From Xylocopa sonorina (Eukaryota; Arthropoda; Insecta; Hymenoptera; Apidae): a stretch of 64,000 bases of DNA. The position numbers and the translations under genes were made by a program. The stretch is taken from assembly GCF_050948175.1 (NCBI RefSeq), contig NC_135198.1, positions 10,677,001 through 10,741,000 of the forward strand. The letters run 5' to 3'. Positions 1-11,164 of this stretch are shown piece by piece. The number at the start of each line of letters is the position of its first letter. The first letter of the stretch is position 1. The notes beneath the pieces are model-generated. The model saw nothing but the letters and a program-made list of their open reading frames with translations, had not been told where the DNA came from and did not search any database.

Positions 1-1512
1 CCGTATGATTTTTCGCCCGTTCCCAGGGAATTCGCGTAGAACGCGAACGAAACGCAGGGACCCGGGGATTGCGGACCGAAATATTGTACAATTTCCGTCG
101 CCCGTTCTGGTAGCATTCGGAAGATATTCGTAAGGGAATGGTCAGCGGGGCGCGCAGCAGCCGGCTGATTAAGGCCGCAGCACTATTCGTAATTAAGCCT
201 GCAGACGCGGCCGGAGATGCGACGATTTTATTATATAGGAGCGCGGCTCGGTTGTTTTATTAAGCGGTCCCTGCGAAATGTACACGCGGTCGCGGAATAT
301 ACACGCGTGTACCGCAATTTTAGACATCTGGCGGTGGTAATAACTTAGGCGGCATAGCTTATGATAACTGAATTATGTAGCTACAAAACTTCGGTGTGCG
401 CGGCGCACGCGAAACCTCCGCGTGTAATTCAGGGATTGCGTGCAATTTGTAGGCATTTTCTAGGACGGTGCTTTAGCCGCGTTACGGTCCCCTCGGTTTT
501 GATACTCTGCCAGTGCCGATCCGTTTCCTTTTACGACTCGAACACGGTCCAACATTTTTTATTTTTCTCCCTCGTGTACTCAACTGCGATTCGCGAAACG
601 GAATCGAATATCACGTCCATCGATCTTTGCGACGGAATCGATTAAATCCCGTTACCGGAGTCCCCGTCGATCGGTTGAATTCTTCATTTGGGCCGCGCGG
701 TTCTCAGACGCGAACTCTGCGAGGTAAAGGTAAAGACAGGAAGGGCGAGTAGTCAGGATAGCGGCGATTACGCCACCGCGTTATTTGCCGATTTGTCGGG
801 TATACGTTTCCGATGGCGCGCACAAAGTGGCTTCTGCTAACCCGTTGCCAAGAGTTCCTTTGACGTTTCTTGTTACCATTTACCCCGTCACACAAGCCGT
901 ACTCCTAGACCACCTCCCGCGACCTACCCTAGACTCTCGTCTAGACGTTAGGTAAAACCGAGAGAGCAGGAGATCCAACCCCTCGTCTACCCTCAGCTAC
1001 CTATACCTTCTGTACACCCACGCGCACCCTCTCCGTACCGGTACCACTACCACCGTCGTAACACTGTACGTGCGCGTGTATACAAGTTGTTCCCGCGTTA
1101 CTAATGTATCCGTTGAGTACACTGTTAATATTTAAGCGCGCGCCCGGATTCCGGTGTAGCTGGCTCCGACTCTGCCTCCTTCGACTTCGGAGAAACCCTC
1201 CGAGTATCCACCCCGCTTCGCCCCCTTGCCACCTGCACGACTACTCACGGCGTGTTGATCGACGCCGCCTCCTAGCGCCAGGTGCATCGCGCCGGAACGC
1301 AAACTGCATCCGGTAATTTCGGAAATTTCGATACGACATTTGCGATTAATTAATCACGCCGCGTTCGCCCGGCAGAGAAGCCGCGAAGCAGAGGCCGCCT
1401 GATTGCGTCACCGCCACCATCGTCGACAGGCACGGCAAGCAACCCCCGCCAAGCCCCTGTCGCGATATATTAATCTACGCGGAACACGAGACGCGGCCCC
1501 GTCGAGAATTAC
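1..1512. other. No gene recognised; left flank
   Basis: I see no coding frame with convincing composition or splice signals here. Short open frames exist on both strands but are arginine-rich in the way expected from CpG-rich non-coding DNA. A perfect 12-bp palindrome, GATTAATTAATC, sits at 1344-1355 and pairs two GATTA/TAATC half-sites of the kind bound by K50 homeodomains. If the candidate exon at 1513-1823 is real, this stretch is its first intron and any later exons lie here or beyond the left edge. Confidence 0.4.
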
Positions 1513-1823
1513 CCCGCCGCGTTTCCGCGCCGCAAGAAACGGAAGAACCGCGAGAGCTTTGCGGCTGACAACCGTGTTAGCTTGCCGCAGTCGGTGTCGG
1601 GAGGCTCTATCGAGGAGGTTTCGACGGAGGCGGTAGGGGCTGGGTTCTTCGAGAGGGTGCTGCCGAGTAATTCGGCCGAGTCCCGGGTTTCGAGCCTGAT
1701 GGAGTTTTGATGCTGTTTGGGGACACTTGATTCGATTAACGGTCGTCGTGAGCTCGGGTTCGCGGGTGGTGAGATAAGGGTTGGATCATTGGGAACGGCT
1801 CTCGCGTCGCTTGTATCATTCAT
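1513..1823 (-). CDS. Candidate first coding exon, unknown protein
   Basis: On the minus strand an ATG at 1821-1823, with A at position -3, opens a frame of 103 codons. It runs to a donor-like GG|GTAATT at 1512-1507; reading through the donor meets TAA at 1509-1511. The predicted N-terminus starts MNDTSDARAV, is rich in Ser, Thr, Pro and Asn, looks disordered, and ends with a basic and aromatic patch (KLSRFFRFLRRG). The third codon position is often C, which is coding-like, and the arginine excess of most chance frames here is absent. I do not recognise the family. A (CT)12 tract lies about 170 bases upstream and would be (GA)12 in the sense of this gene. Later exons would lie toward or beyond the left edge. 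It could still be a chance open frame. Confidence 0.28.
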
Positions 1824-1992
1824 GGTACTTTTTCTCTTTTTACCTCGGACGTTCCACGCCACCCTTTTTTTTTTAACGATGAAATTCGTTTTCTCTTCGT
1901 TTATCGATTTACCAAGTTGAATTCTATTATACGTTTTCCATTTTCTGTGTAGTCGAGATTGCAGGTATTGTCTCTTGCGCTCAGCTCCCTAC

Positions 1993-2016
1993 CTCTCTCT
2001 CTCTCTCTCTCTCTCT
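1993..2016. repeat. (CT)12 microsatellite
   Basis: Twelve uninterrupted CT dinucleotides. Read on the minus strand this is (GA)12, the type of tract bound by GAGA factor in insects. Its position about 170 bases upstream of the minus-strand ATG at 1823 would suit a promoter-proximal element, but that use is inferred. Confidence 0.9.
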
Positions 2017-5000
2017 GGACAACAGATTATCGCTTTAATAACAGCGACGCTGACGCGGTGTACCGACAGAAATTGACGATAAATACGCGAAAGTTTCGCG
2101 CAGTGAATAACGAGAGATCATACGGGGCGAAGAAACGGGTCAGGTGGAGTTATTCGCGCACGCAGCGCACAACGGCGCGCAAAACCGGCGACGCGCGGCG
2201 GAATTCAATCGGCCGGATGGCAGATTGCACCAGCTGCTTTTTCCGCGTCGCAAACAGCACAAATTACACGGCACGTTTTCCATTCAGGAAATCTGGAGCA
2301 CAAAGACGCTCGCGTTCATGCGCGATTCACTCGCGAGTACAAAAAAAAAAATCCCGTCCAGCGGACTCGTTAATCGACTCACAACATTCGGATGAAATCG
2401 TGATTGGAATTCGACAGAAATTCTACGCTTCGTTTCGAATTAGTGGAAGCCCGTGAAAAAGATTTTTGATCTTCGTGATGGTTTAATTATTCCGTGTATT
2501 TTTATCCAACGAAAATTGATTACTGAAATTTTTGTGCAAATACGGCCGTGTATTTTTTTGAAACTTTTGTCGCTGCTTTTACGTTTTTGCTCGTCGGTGG
2601 GAATTTTATACAAAACAGAACCGCGGCTCGCTTTGTACGATCGACAAAGCGGGTGAAAAACAGGTTATTTAAATATTTCGGCAGCCATGTTCCGCGTGTT
2701 GAAAGTATCGGATAAATAGACCATTTATAACGTGTACAGGTATCGCGATGGTAATTTAATATCGATATCCATTCGTGATCGCGAAACAGGTTTTGAATAA
2801 CCATACGGCTGCCCACGGAAATAATCCCGGTCCGATTCTAACCGCCGAAGAATAGCAATAAGCTGGGTGACCCGGTACTTTCAGTCATTCTTTAACTGGA
2901 ACTATTCCAGTTAAGCTAGAAATGAAATTTCCCTGCCCGTTTCGAAACGACGCTACCTCGTTTCTCATCGCGAATAGCTGAATCTGCTCGCGTACAATCC
3001 CGCAATCTCCTTTTTTACAAGTGGAAACTCGATTACAGCGTTTCCAAGGTGAACTCGAAATCCTTATCCCCCGTTTCGCTTTAAAAAAGGCGAATTAATT
3101 TCAGCTCTAGTTACGGAGAATCGTAGAGAAATTAGAAATGCAGCATCGCAGCGGGGGATTCTTTCGCGGATTCTTAAAATTCCTGAAAGGATCGATGGTC
3201 CGGTCGCGTCTCAAGCTTTTGTAATTGAATTCTGTTTCGTCCGCCTCCCTCGAGTTTCGTGGAGTGTCCCGTTTGCGAGTTGCCAGCCTAACTCTCCCTC
3301 CTCTCCCTTGGCTGATAATCCGAGCTGATCCAGATCCTGAAAACTTCACCGTCTCGGTCGCTCGCCTCGGGAGAAAGTTGAGGCGGCTCTGCATAAATGA
3401 TATCCGCGCGTACGGTAAACGACGTGGAATGCCTCGCGAATGCCTGCGTCAATTATCGTTCTATGCATTTTTCAACGACGAGCCTCTCTCTTATCTCGTC
3501 CTGGCTCTTAATTCAAGTGGGGGTTGTTTAGCGAAACACTCGACTAACTTCCAGTCTGCGAGGAATACGTTTATCCGAGAGGGATTCCTTGTTAAACTCC
3601 ATTTCGGATAATGTCACTTTCCTCGGACGTAACGTCTCGAGACGAATCGAAAATTATGATTAACAAATAAATCATAGATTGCTTCTCTTCCGTGAGACGC
3701 GCAGGAGCTGGCGCTCTCCTTTCGAAAGCTGGAGGATCGGAAAAAGGCGAGTATGGAAACCTATGCGAGTGACAGGATTCCATTAATGTAAAAAGACCGT
3801 TTAACCAACTACCTCGCTCCGTCGCAGAAAGAACCTGCTCGATATTTTCTCTACACTCAGCGTGCTTACCCCTATTCCGGAAACAGTTTACAATTTGTCG
3901 CGCGCTACTCGAGGCAACCCAATCGAGGACTTAAACGAAATCCAATAAGGACCTTTCTTCCGTCGAGCGTGCACTCGATCGTTCCACGCCGGGGATCCTC
4001 CGTTTGATTTCTCGTTGCCCGGCGAGAATTCAAAGAAACTCGCTGCGCGCGCGCGCCAATGGAAGCCAAACGTTCGCCTCGAATTAATTAGGAAATTCAG
4101 CGTTTCATAACTTACGATCGGACAGGACTCGAACGGTGAAAGGGTCTTCAAGCTCTCCTCGAGTGCCTATTGAACCGCCCCCGGCCCCTACCGCCGCCAC
4201 CGCCGCCGCCGCGGCCAGCACTTCTCAAACACTTCACCTCCGAGAGGCAATATCTCGTAATTGGACTATCATAATGGCGTGCTCGATAGGGCCCGCGAGG
4301 AAACGTTTCGAAATTAAAACACTTCCGGCGGACGGCGTCGCGCTTCCTTCGAGGGACTTTGCGGATTCCAATGGATCTCTCGATTTTTTCATCCTTGCCC
4401 GCGCGGCTGGGATTTCGGTTCCCCTCGTCGATTCAAAGGAAGCGAAGCAATTTTTACGATACGAATAAAAATGATGGCTCGAAATGGCCATTTAAAAAAT
4501 TCACCGATATTTCCGAGCGTAGTTGGAGAGGTTTCGTAAAACCCATTGAATACTTGATACATTTTAGCTTTAAAATTACTGTAAATTGTGGTAGTTATTT
4601 TTGGAATTTGCGTTAAAGCCAAGTCGAAATTCATTGTTCGCGTTTGAACCGTTGAACGTTCCATCGAGCTCTGAATTCCCCGATTTTTGGCCATACCGAC
4701 GAAAGAATGTCTCGTTAACGCTTTCTCTCGTTAATGTCGCTAATTAAATCCGGCGCGGCCGATGCGTCCCATTGCAATCGGATTTCGATCGCAGACGCGT
4801 AAGAATTACGCAGCGGCTTCTATGTCCGTCACGAATAACAATGTGTCGTTACGATTAATTACCCGGATTCAGTTCATTAGGGCGCAGGCGTGTTTCGAAT
4901 ATGCTTTAATTAATGTAATTTACCTGCCAGAATCGGGAGTACCGTAGGGACACAGGGACTGGGTGGAGGCGGGAGGAAAACGCGGAGGGCAGAAGTGGTA

Positions 5001-5394
5001 CCGATACAAAAGGATTTTTATCCAATTACAACTTAATTCTATCGTTCACCGGGAATTTCTTTCGTCCCATTTGTAACAAACGTGAAAAACAAATACCACA
5101 ATTTCGCATTATTCGCAACTCCAATTAACAAGTAACTCAAACTCGTTCCCAATCTCTCACATCGAATATAAAACAAATTTCGAAATTCTGCTCTCGACAT
5201 CCACTCGCGAACCTACCCCGTTTCCCCAATTTCAACCCACCCTCCAATCTTTTTCCCGTTCATATCTCTCCACTTCGCGGCGAAAGGAAGCACCGTGCTC
5301 CGCGAGGTCCTCGCGCGGCAACCGGAAGTCGCTCGTACGCGGTAGCAGCTGCCCGGAAACGGTGTCTATCCGCGCGTTTCCTGATTGGCGCTGA
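2017..5394. other. No gene recognised
   Basis: Non-coding by inspection. Two moderately AT-rich frames, 2520-2804 (minus, ATG at 2804) and 4389-4694 (minus, ATG at 4694), give protein-like compositions. They overlap other open frames and have no supporting splice context, so I do not call them. At 3225-3611 (plus) an open frame contains an AG/GT-bounded segment near 3330-3416 (donor-like G|GTAAAC), also unconvincing. A short (CCG)n tract is annotated separately at 4191. Confidence 0.4.
4191..4212. repeat. (CCG)n-rich trinucleotide tract
   Basis: Imperfect CCG/CCA triplets (ccgccgccaccgccgccgccg). In one frame it reads as an alanine-threonine run inside a 110-codon open frame, but overlapping frames on the other strand are equally open, so coding use is not supported. 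Confidence 0.8.
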
Positions 5395-5690
5395 TTACAC
5401 CTGCGTCGCCCGTGTGTGCGGAACGTGTGTGCACGTGCCCGCGTAATATTTAACAGACGCGTGCGCGCGGTACCGCGTCTCCGCGACAATGGTGCTCGGT
5501 AAACAGCTTTTCGCGCCGGGTTTCCTCTCGCTGGTACCGGCGCGCATTAGGCGCGCGCGTGTAAATTCCCGTGTACACCTGATTGTTCGCGTGTTAACGC
5601 GCGGCAGGGACGCGTGCCCGTTATATACATATGCATGCGTGTATGCGGAACACGGGGAATCGAGCGGAACGTATGCATGTACCCAAGTCC
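5395..5690. other. Alternating purine-pyrimidine region
   Basis: This stretch is dominated by GTGTG, GCGCGCG, CACGTGC, TATACATATGCATGCGTGTATG and related alternating tracts. Such sequence can adopt left-handed Z-DNA under negative supercoiling. The pattern also explains the open frames on both strands here (for example 5489-5803 plus and 5395-5703 minus), which I read as by-products of the dinucleotide bias rather than genes. A TATATACATATGCATG-like core lies near 5621-5636. Confidence 0.55.
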
Positions 5691-8600
5691 GGGGAACATC
5701 CATGACAATCGTAGCCCGCTTAAGAGCGACGGGCGCACAAGCGCAACCGGGTTCCCCGGTTATTCCGCTGGATTATATTCGAAGACGTAACCGGTTGACG
5801 TGACAACTTCGGCTTTCGAGGGTGGCGGGCGGCCCAGACGCGGAATTTGGGTTTCCCGTCGCATGGGTTCATTGTTTGGGGATGCCGGTGCAGGGGATGT
5901 GTAACGGCGTCGTAATGAAAGCGATCGTAACTGCGATTACGAAAGTGGCCGACGCTTTGCTGGGACGCGTTGCCAACTTTGAATTCATCATTCGCGGAAT
6001 TCCTGCCATTTCTTCTTGGGTTTATCGCACTTCAGGGACCGGCCGCTTTAAATTGTTTCAATAACAGGCTGTATAATTCGTAAGTCTGGCAGTTCTCGTT
6101 GGTAAGCGTTATTTCCGTGTTGGTAGAGTTCTGGTGGAACTCCGGTTTACTTGGATTCATTGTTTCCCTTGGGGTATACAAGACGTTGAATTTACAGGGC
6201 TGCCGGAAGTGGATGTAATTTCTCGATTTTATCTCGCCAACTTCCTGCTACCGTTTGACCCGCGTCGCTGCAAACAGTTGCTAATTTCTTGTTACCACGC
6301 TGGGAATAAATTTAAAGAAGTCGACGGCAATTAGTCGTAAATGTAATTCCCTCGTTTATGATCTTAAATAGGTTGGCCGATATTACGAAGAAGTTCCACG
6401 ATTTCGCGACCGGTGAAACCGGTGTTTCCGAGTTATCGAGAAAGGCAGGGGGGACAGAAGTTCTGCTCGAGCCTGATTGATTTTCTTCTAAGAACCCGAG
6501 AAGAAAGAAACAGTTTTATCGCGATAAGTTTTTTTTCGACAATAACTGTTCCACCTTATCGTATCCGTTGGCTTTAGTTTCCGATGTGGACGATAAGAAC
6601 AAAAATGGGGTGCAATAGTTTCTGCGGCGTACTAAGTATTAAAGGAATTCCCCTTCGAGGAATTAAAGAAATTCAGCTGCCAACGTGACCAATCGTCTCT
6701 CAAACAATTTTTAATCCCTTTGACCGCAGTATTTAACGAAGATCTCCTTAGGAATCCTCGTGAACTTCGCGCAGCGGAGATCTCAGAGCAGAGCTCCACT
6801 CTACTTTGATTTAAAATCTTCTGAAAAATCCAGTTACTTTCTCTTCCAGAAAAGATTCTCCGACTGTTCTAAATATTACGTACATACATCCTATTTCGAT
6901 TCGCATGATTACGTTAGACCCAAGAGCCATCGTTCGGTATTCGATCAACGAAAACTGGAACGGGCGACCGTCTCGATTTACCGGCAGAATTTTTCTTAAT
7001 CACCGGGGCGACGTCGCATCCGCGGAATACGAAACGGATCCGGGCAAGAGAACGCGCCGTGATCATGTAAATAAGGTAACGAAAATGTAGTTTATGCTAC
7101 GTAGCCGGGACCCAGTTTCGTGTTTCCGGGGAAAACGGTAATGGCCAGGGAAGAGGCCAGACAAAAGGCAGCGGCGAAGCGGCAACGTTGAAAGAGTCTC
7201 CGCGGCAAGAATACGTACAGCATCCGGAATATTTCCTATTGGAACAAAGGACCGGAATACAATTTCCCCAAGCGGCAGCCAGCGTCTCTGGAAATGTATA
7301 ATGACTTTGGGAATCGACGGACGGGGCCCGCGAAACTTCCCGTCTCGTTCAGAGCCCCGTTCCGGTTTCATAATCGCGCGACGCAGCCACGAGAGAGATC
7401 GCTCTGGCTTCATCCGTGGATCGCCTCGATAATTGTCCCGGCAATTACGCACTTTAGAGCCTCTCCTCCGGCCCCGGTTGCTTCGCGACTGCGAGTCGAA
7501 GCGCAGCGTCGAAGACCAGCATCCGGAACCGCCAACCACCCCCGCTCGCCGCCCTCGCGGCGGTCCCGTCGTTTCGCCGGATGGAAATCGCGCGACATAA
7601 TGAAATTCATCGATCGAAAGGCAATTCTGCGTGATACCAGCCGCGGTCGACGTCGCGGTATTATTTATCGGGGCCGATGCTGGTAATTGTGGCGATATTT
7701 TAAACGGGACGCAGACCACCGCCAGGATTACGACGCGGACCGGCTTTGTCGCGCAACGGGATTTCGTTTGCCCGCACTTCTGCTCGGCTATTGTGCCGTT
7801 TAATTATTTATAGGCACTGGCCACTTCAGGTACTAATTGGCCAGCGAGCCACTTGGCGGGTCCTTGATGGGCTTCGGTAACCATTGTTAGGTTTTGGAAA
7901 TCCAAAGGGAACAATGCCGCGGTACGCGGACGGCTGGCTTCAATTCATGATTTTCCTTTATGTCTGGCTTTGGATACTAGACGGGACGGTATTCAAAATG
8001 TTCATATCTTAGCAGAAATATTTACACTGTTTGCTTTACGCTGTTCGAGGTTCGCGTATGTTCGTTCGCGCGGTTGGACTTTGAGGCTGGAATAAATTGT
8101 ACGGCGACGCATCGTAATAGTCTTTAAGTGGATACGGAAGTACGAGTCAGATGTTCAATAGAAGCAAGTCGCTTGTCGTCGATTAATACGATTGCCACTC
8201 ATCAAAGCTGCCAATTGTATCTATTACTTTTCCTTCTTTTTTTTTGTTTGCCCTCGATGCTAATTTTACATCATAAAACAACGAACTGGCGCGATGGACT
8301 AGCTCGACGGAGCGCGTTAATGGCCGCGGCGGGCCGCGTCGCGTCGCCGGTGAAAACAATCAGCCGCGGGATCGAGTTAAATATAAAGTAACGCGGGCGA
8401 GATAATAAACAGGACACGCCGGAAATTACGGGGCATTTTAATGTTTAATTGGGGAACGCGCGGCCATTAAAAACGGCCGGTCGCTGATTACCAACAGGGG
8501 AGGGCGGAGGTGGAGGAAAGGGATCTTTTCAATCGAGTTAACGAGGGAACACGATTTCCCGTGTCGCGTCCCTGTTTTCTCTATTAATATACTAATGAAT

Positions 8601-8951
8601 TGTATCCATGGTAATTCGCTTTTGTTCTCCGGCAGCCGGACCGTGGTTGATCGACTTTTCCGCTTTGCCGCCGCGGCCCACCGGCGATTCGTCCGTCCAC
8701 GTGGATCGAAAAACGCTCGAACGCGACCAGCGAAACCCCTGTATTTAGCGAGACGATTTTGAAATTGCTACACTTTTGTGAAATTAAATATTACTATCGA
8801 TAGGCTTGCTTTGGAGACGAAAAGATTTTTATCTGGTGATACATTTCGGTGATACAATTGTAATTTAAGTGGATCTATACGGTACGAGAGATTTATTGGT
8901 CACTCCAATGATTATATCGTTGATTAACGAGATTAAAGATACCGCGTTGCG
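5691..8951. other. No gene recognised
   Basis: No supported gene. Two open segments in the same plus frame (about 5822-6064 and 6134-6334) share a short W-[VI]-H-C motif; see findings. A 218-codon minus frame spans 7063-7719 but lies in GC-rich DNA that is open in several frames at once. A kappaB-like GGAATTCCCC occurs at 6644-6653. A clean donor-like GTAAGT is at 6080-6085 with no convincing exon before it. Confidence 0.4.
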
Positions 8952-8966
8952 ATGCAAATGACGTAA
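8952..8966. promoter_or_regulatory. Octamer plus CRE-like composite site
   Basis: ATGCAAAT (8952-8959) is the canonical POU-domain octamer. It overlaps TGACGTAA (8959-8966), a CRE/bZIP-type site, inside an AT-rich island. Both motifs are exact consensus forms. Function is inferred; single motifs of this length occur by chance. Confidence 0.3.
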
Positions 8967-9518
8967 TTATAGCAAATATGCTTTATGTATGTACATATTG
9001 ATGGTATCCAGCTCGTTTTTTCGCGATCACCCCGACCATTTTGTTTCCGGTAAAAAATTATTCAAATTCTATTACCATTTTACGTTCCAATAATTATTAT
9101 AAATAAAATTGAAACGCAGGATGCGAGAGAACGTTTTCTTGGTCGCGCGCGGGTGCGCGCGTCCACCGGAAGCCGTAACGTTCCCGCGGGCCGATGGCAA
9201 TTTGTACAGTTGATTTTCCAAGTCAACGAGCGATCAGGGAACGCGGCATTGTCACGCGAAGATTGCTTTTTCATTCCGGCGCGCCGTTTATTTTTTCGCC
9301 GATCAACGAGCCCCGGGAATGTAAATTAATCCGGTATCGCATATGAGATGCGCGGATGTGCGGGCGTACGCGAAGCGGCTCGTATTGAATTCCGTGATTG
9401 GAAACAGGTATTACGCGGCCAGGCTGCCGAAGGGAGAGAAAAAGTGTGGGGTATGGGGCGCGGGATAAAGGGAAGGCGAAAGGGGTAAAGGGGTACCGCG
9501 GCTCGTTTCTGGCCGTCG

Positions 9519-9535
9519 TTTTTTTTTTTTTTTTT
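9519..9535. repeat. Poly-T run (T17)
   Basis: Seventeen uninterrupted T followed by a C-rich stretch. It could be a decayed retroposon tail read from the other strand (A17) or simple slippage; no element body is recognisable next to it. Confidence 0.9.
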
Positions 9536-10375
9536 CCCCTCTACCCCCCGGGTTTGTTATCGAAGGCGTTTCGTCGGCGAGCGAAAATGGGGGAGCGCTT
9601 TTAGCCACGGCTGATTCGAAAATGTATCCCTCCCGCATCCGGCCATTCGCTCATTTTTCTCCCGCTGGAAAATTGTACGCGTGATATCGAGTTCAAACTC
9701 CGCGTCGACTTCTACTCAACCCTCTTTTTCCTCCCGGTTCTGTTTCACGGGTAATTATAGAGAAGTAGCCTCGTGAACGATGGCGGCCGAGCAAATGCTA
9801 CGAACACAAACGGGGTGGCTTCGGTGAACGGTTTCGAGGGGACAGAGATTTTAATACGGTATTTATGCGAGCCAGATAGGGTAAGGATTTGAATAGGAAA
9901 CGATGGTGTTGATTAATTCAGAACAGATACCTTTAAATATACACCCCCGTTCGGAAGCATCAGGGGTAGTAATACTTTTATCATAATACACGCAATAAGC
10001 ATCCGAAGAAAGTTATGACTGTCTTTCCATCGACGCTAATTTCTCTTCAGTTTCTCCGTTATTACCACATTCTTTGCCACTAATTACTCTCCGCGGCATA
10101 AATTGTTTAGACTAGTTAGTAATGCGATTGCTATTGGATTTTAAAAAAGACTGTTAATATCTCCATTGAATCTTCTCGAAGTAGAATGATCGCGATGGAA
10201 CGATAGCCGGAATAAACTGCGACGGAACGGTAATTCGCGCTCGTTGTTTACGAACAATAATTCACGACGGGCGTTGTTTCGTTCGCAACAATTAAACGAG
10301 CGCCGCGTTTTCGCCCGTTTGCCCGTTACGTTTCGCGACCGTTTTCGCCCTCGGCATTTTTTCGCCACCGGGCTC

Positions 10376-10389
10376 TTTTTTTTTTTTTT
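10376..10389. repeat. Poly-T run (T14)
   Basis: Fourteen uninterrupted T in otherwise GC-rich DNA. No retroposon body is visible on either side. Confidence 0.9.
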
Positions 10390-10825
10390 CGTTTTCCGTT
10401 ACTCCCCTCCGCCCTCGCGCGTTCTGCTCGCGCGCGATCGCGCCTCTATTGGAAAGCCGCAACAGATATTTCTCACTGCGTGCGAATAACGGCATATGGC
10501 GTTGCCGATTTTACGGGAACTCGGGGCCGGCTATAAATTCAGCTGATTCTGGAGGAACCGAGTCGGACGACAATTACGTTTCTCGCGGAAATTAAAATCC
10601 CCGTTCCGCGTTTCAGCGTTGGGATCCCGTAATAGGCTGCTTAATGATCGCGTTAAGTTTCGACGTCGAAAACGCGGCACGAGCTCGTCAGTTGACCCCA
10701 CCTGTGAATGCTTTGCAGAATCAAACGAAATAATTTGCTCGGGAAATTTGCCTCGCTCATTTAGGGGGTATCTGAATATTCACATATTACTTTGGTTACA
10801 TAGCAGGCAAAAGATTTCGAAATAA

Positions 10826-11164
10826 ATGTATTCGAATATCAATTATGATGAAACCGGTCGAGAGCTGTTCACGATTTACGATTATGATTTACTTTTCGTC
10901 CTTTTCAAGTCGATGAATAATATTACTGTTCCTCCGCAGCTTCTGTCGCAGTGTTCGTCTCATTCTTTATTTGAACAGCGTTACATACCGTCTGTGATAA
11001 TGACGCTATGTAACCCGTCCAATATCTGGCTGGTTATCTACATTCTAATGGGATTTTTACCATCCGCTGTAAACGAACAAATAAATAAATTTCCTCGCGC
11101 CACGAAGATGTTGGAAAATTTAAAAATTATGCACGATAAAATTACGTATGCGGGGCAAAGTTAA
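10826..11164 (+). CDS. Candidate small ORF, 112 codons, unknown
   Basis: An ATG in a good insect context (AAATAAATG) opens 112 codons ending in TAA. Local DNA is relatively AT-rich, so an open frame of this length is less expected than elsewhere in the window, and no other frame is open across it. The peptide is balanced in composition, starts MYSNINYDE, contains a hydrophobic stretch around residues 67-82 (WLVIYILMGFLP) that could be one membrane segment, and has a Lys- and Asn-rich C-terminus. The same frame is open upstream from 10547 with only one stop, the TAA directly before this ATG, so 618 bases contain a single internal stop. It may be a small gene, a decayed coding exon or chance. 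I recognise no family. Confidence 0.25.
   Translation: MYSNINYDETGRELFTIYDYDLLFVLFKSMNNITVPPQLLSQCSSHSLFEQRYIPSVIMTLCNPSNIWLVIYILMGFLPSAVNEQINKFPRATKMLENLKIMHDKITYAGQS

Larger units (their letters stand above)
8967..10546. other. No gene recognised
   Basis: Non-coding by inspection apart from two poly-T runs listed separately. The sequence GGCTATAAATTC near 10528-10539 resembles a TATA box and precedes the open frame at 10547-11164, but no initiator is evident at the expected distance. Confidence 0.4.

Noticed and set aside
4136..4694. Three overlapping protein-like frames (4136-4468 plus, 4234-4491 minus, 4389-4694 minus)
   Set aside because: They cannot all be real and none has splice or motif support; they show that plausible composition alone is not evidence here.
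5395..5803. Open frames on both strands with Thr/Tyr/Ala alternation
   Set aside because: They follow from alternating purine-pyrimidine DNA rather than protein constraint.
7063..7719. 218-codon open frame on the minus strand
   Set aside because: It lies in GC-rich DNA that is open in at least three frames at once, is arginine-rich and has no splice or homology support.
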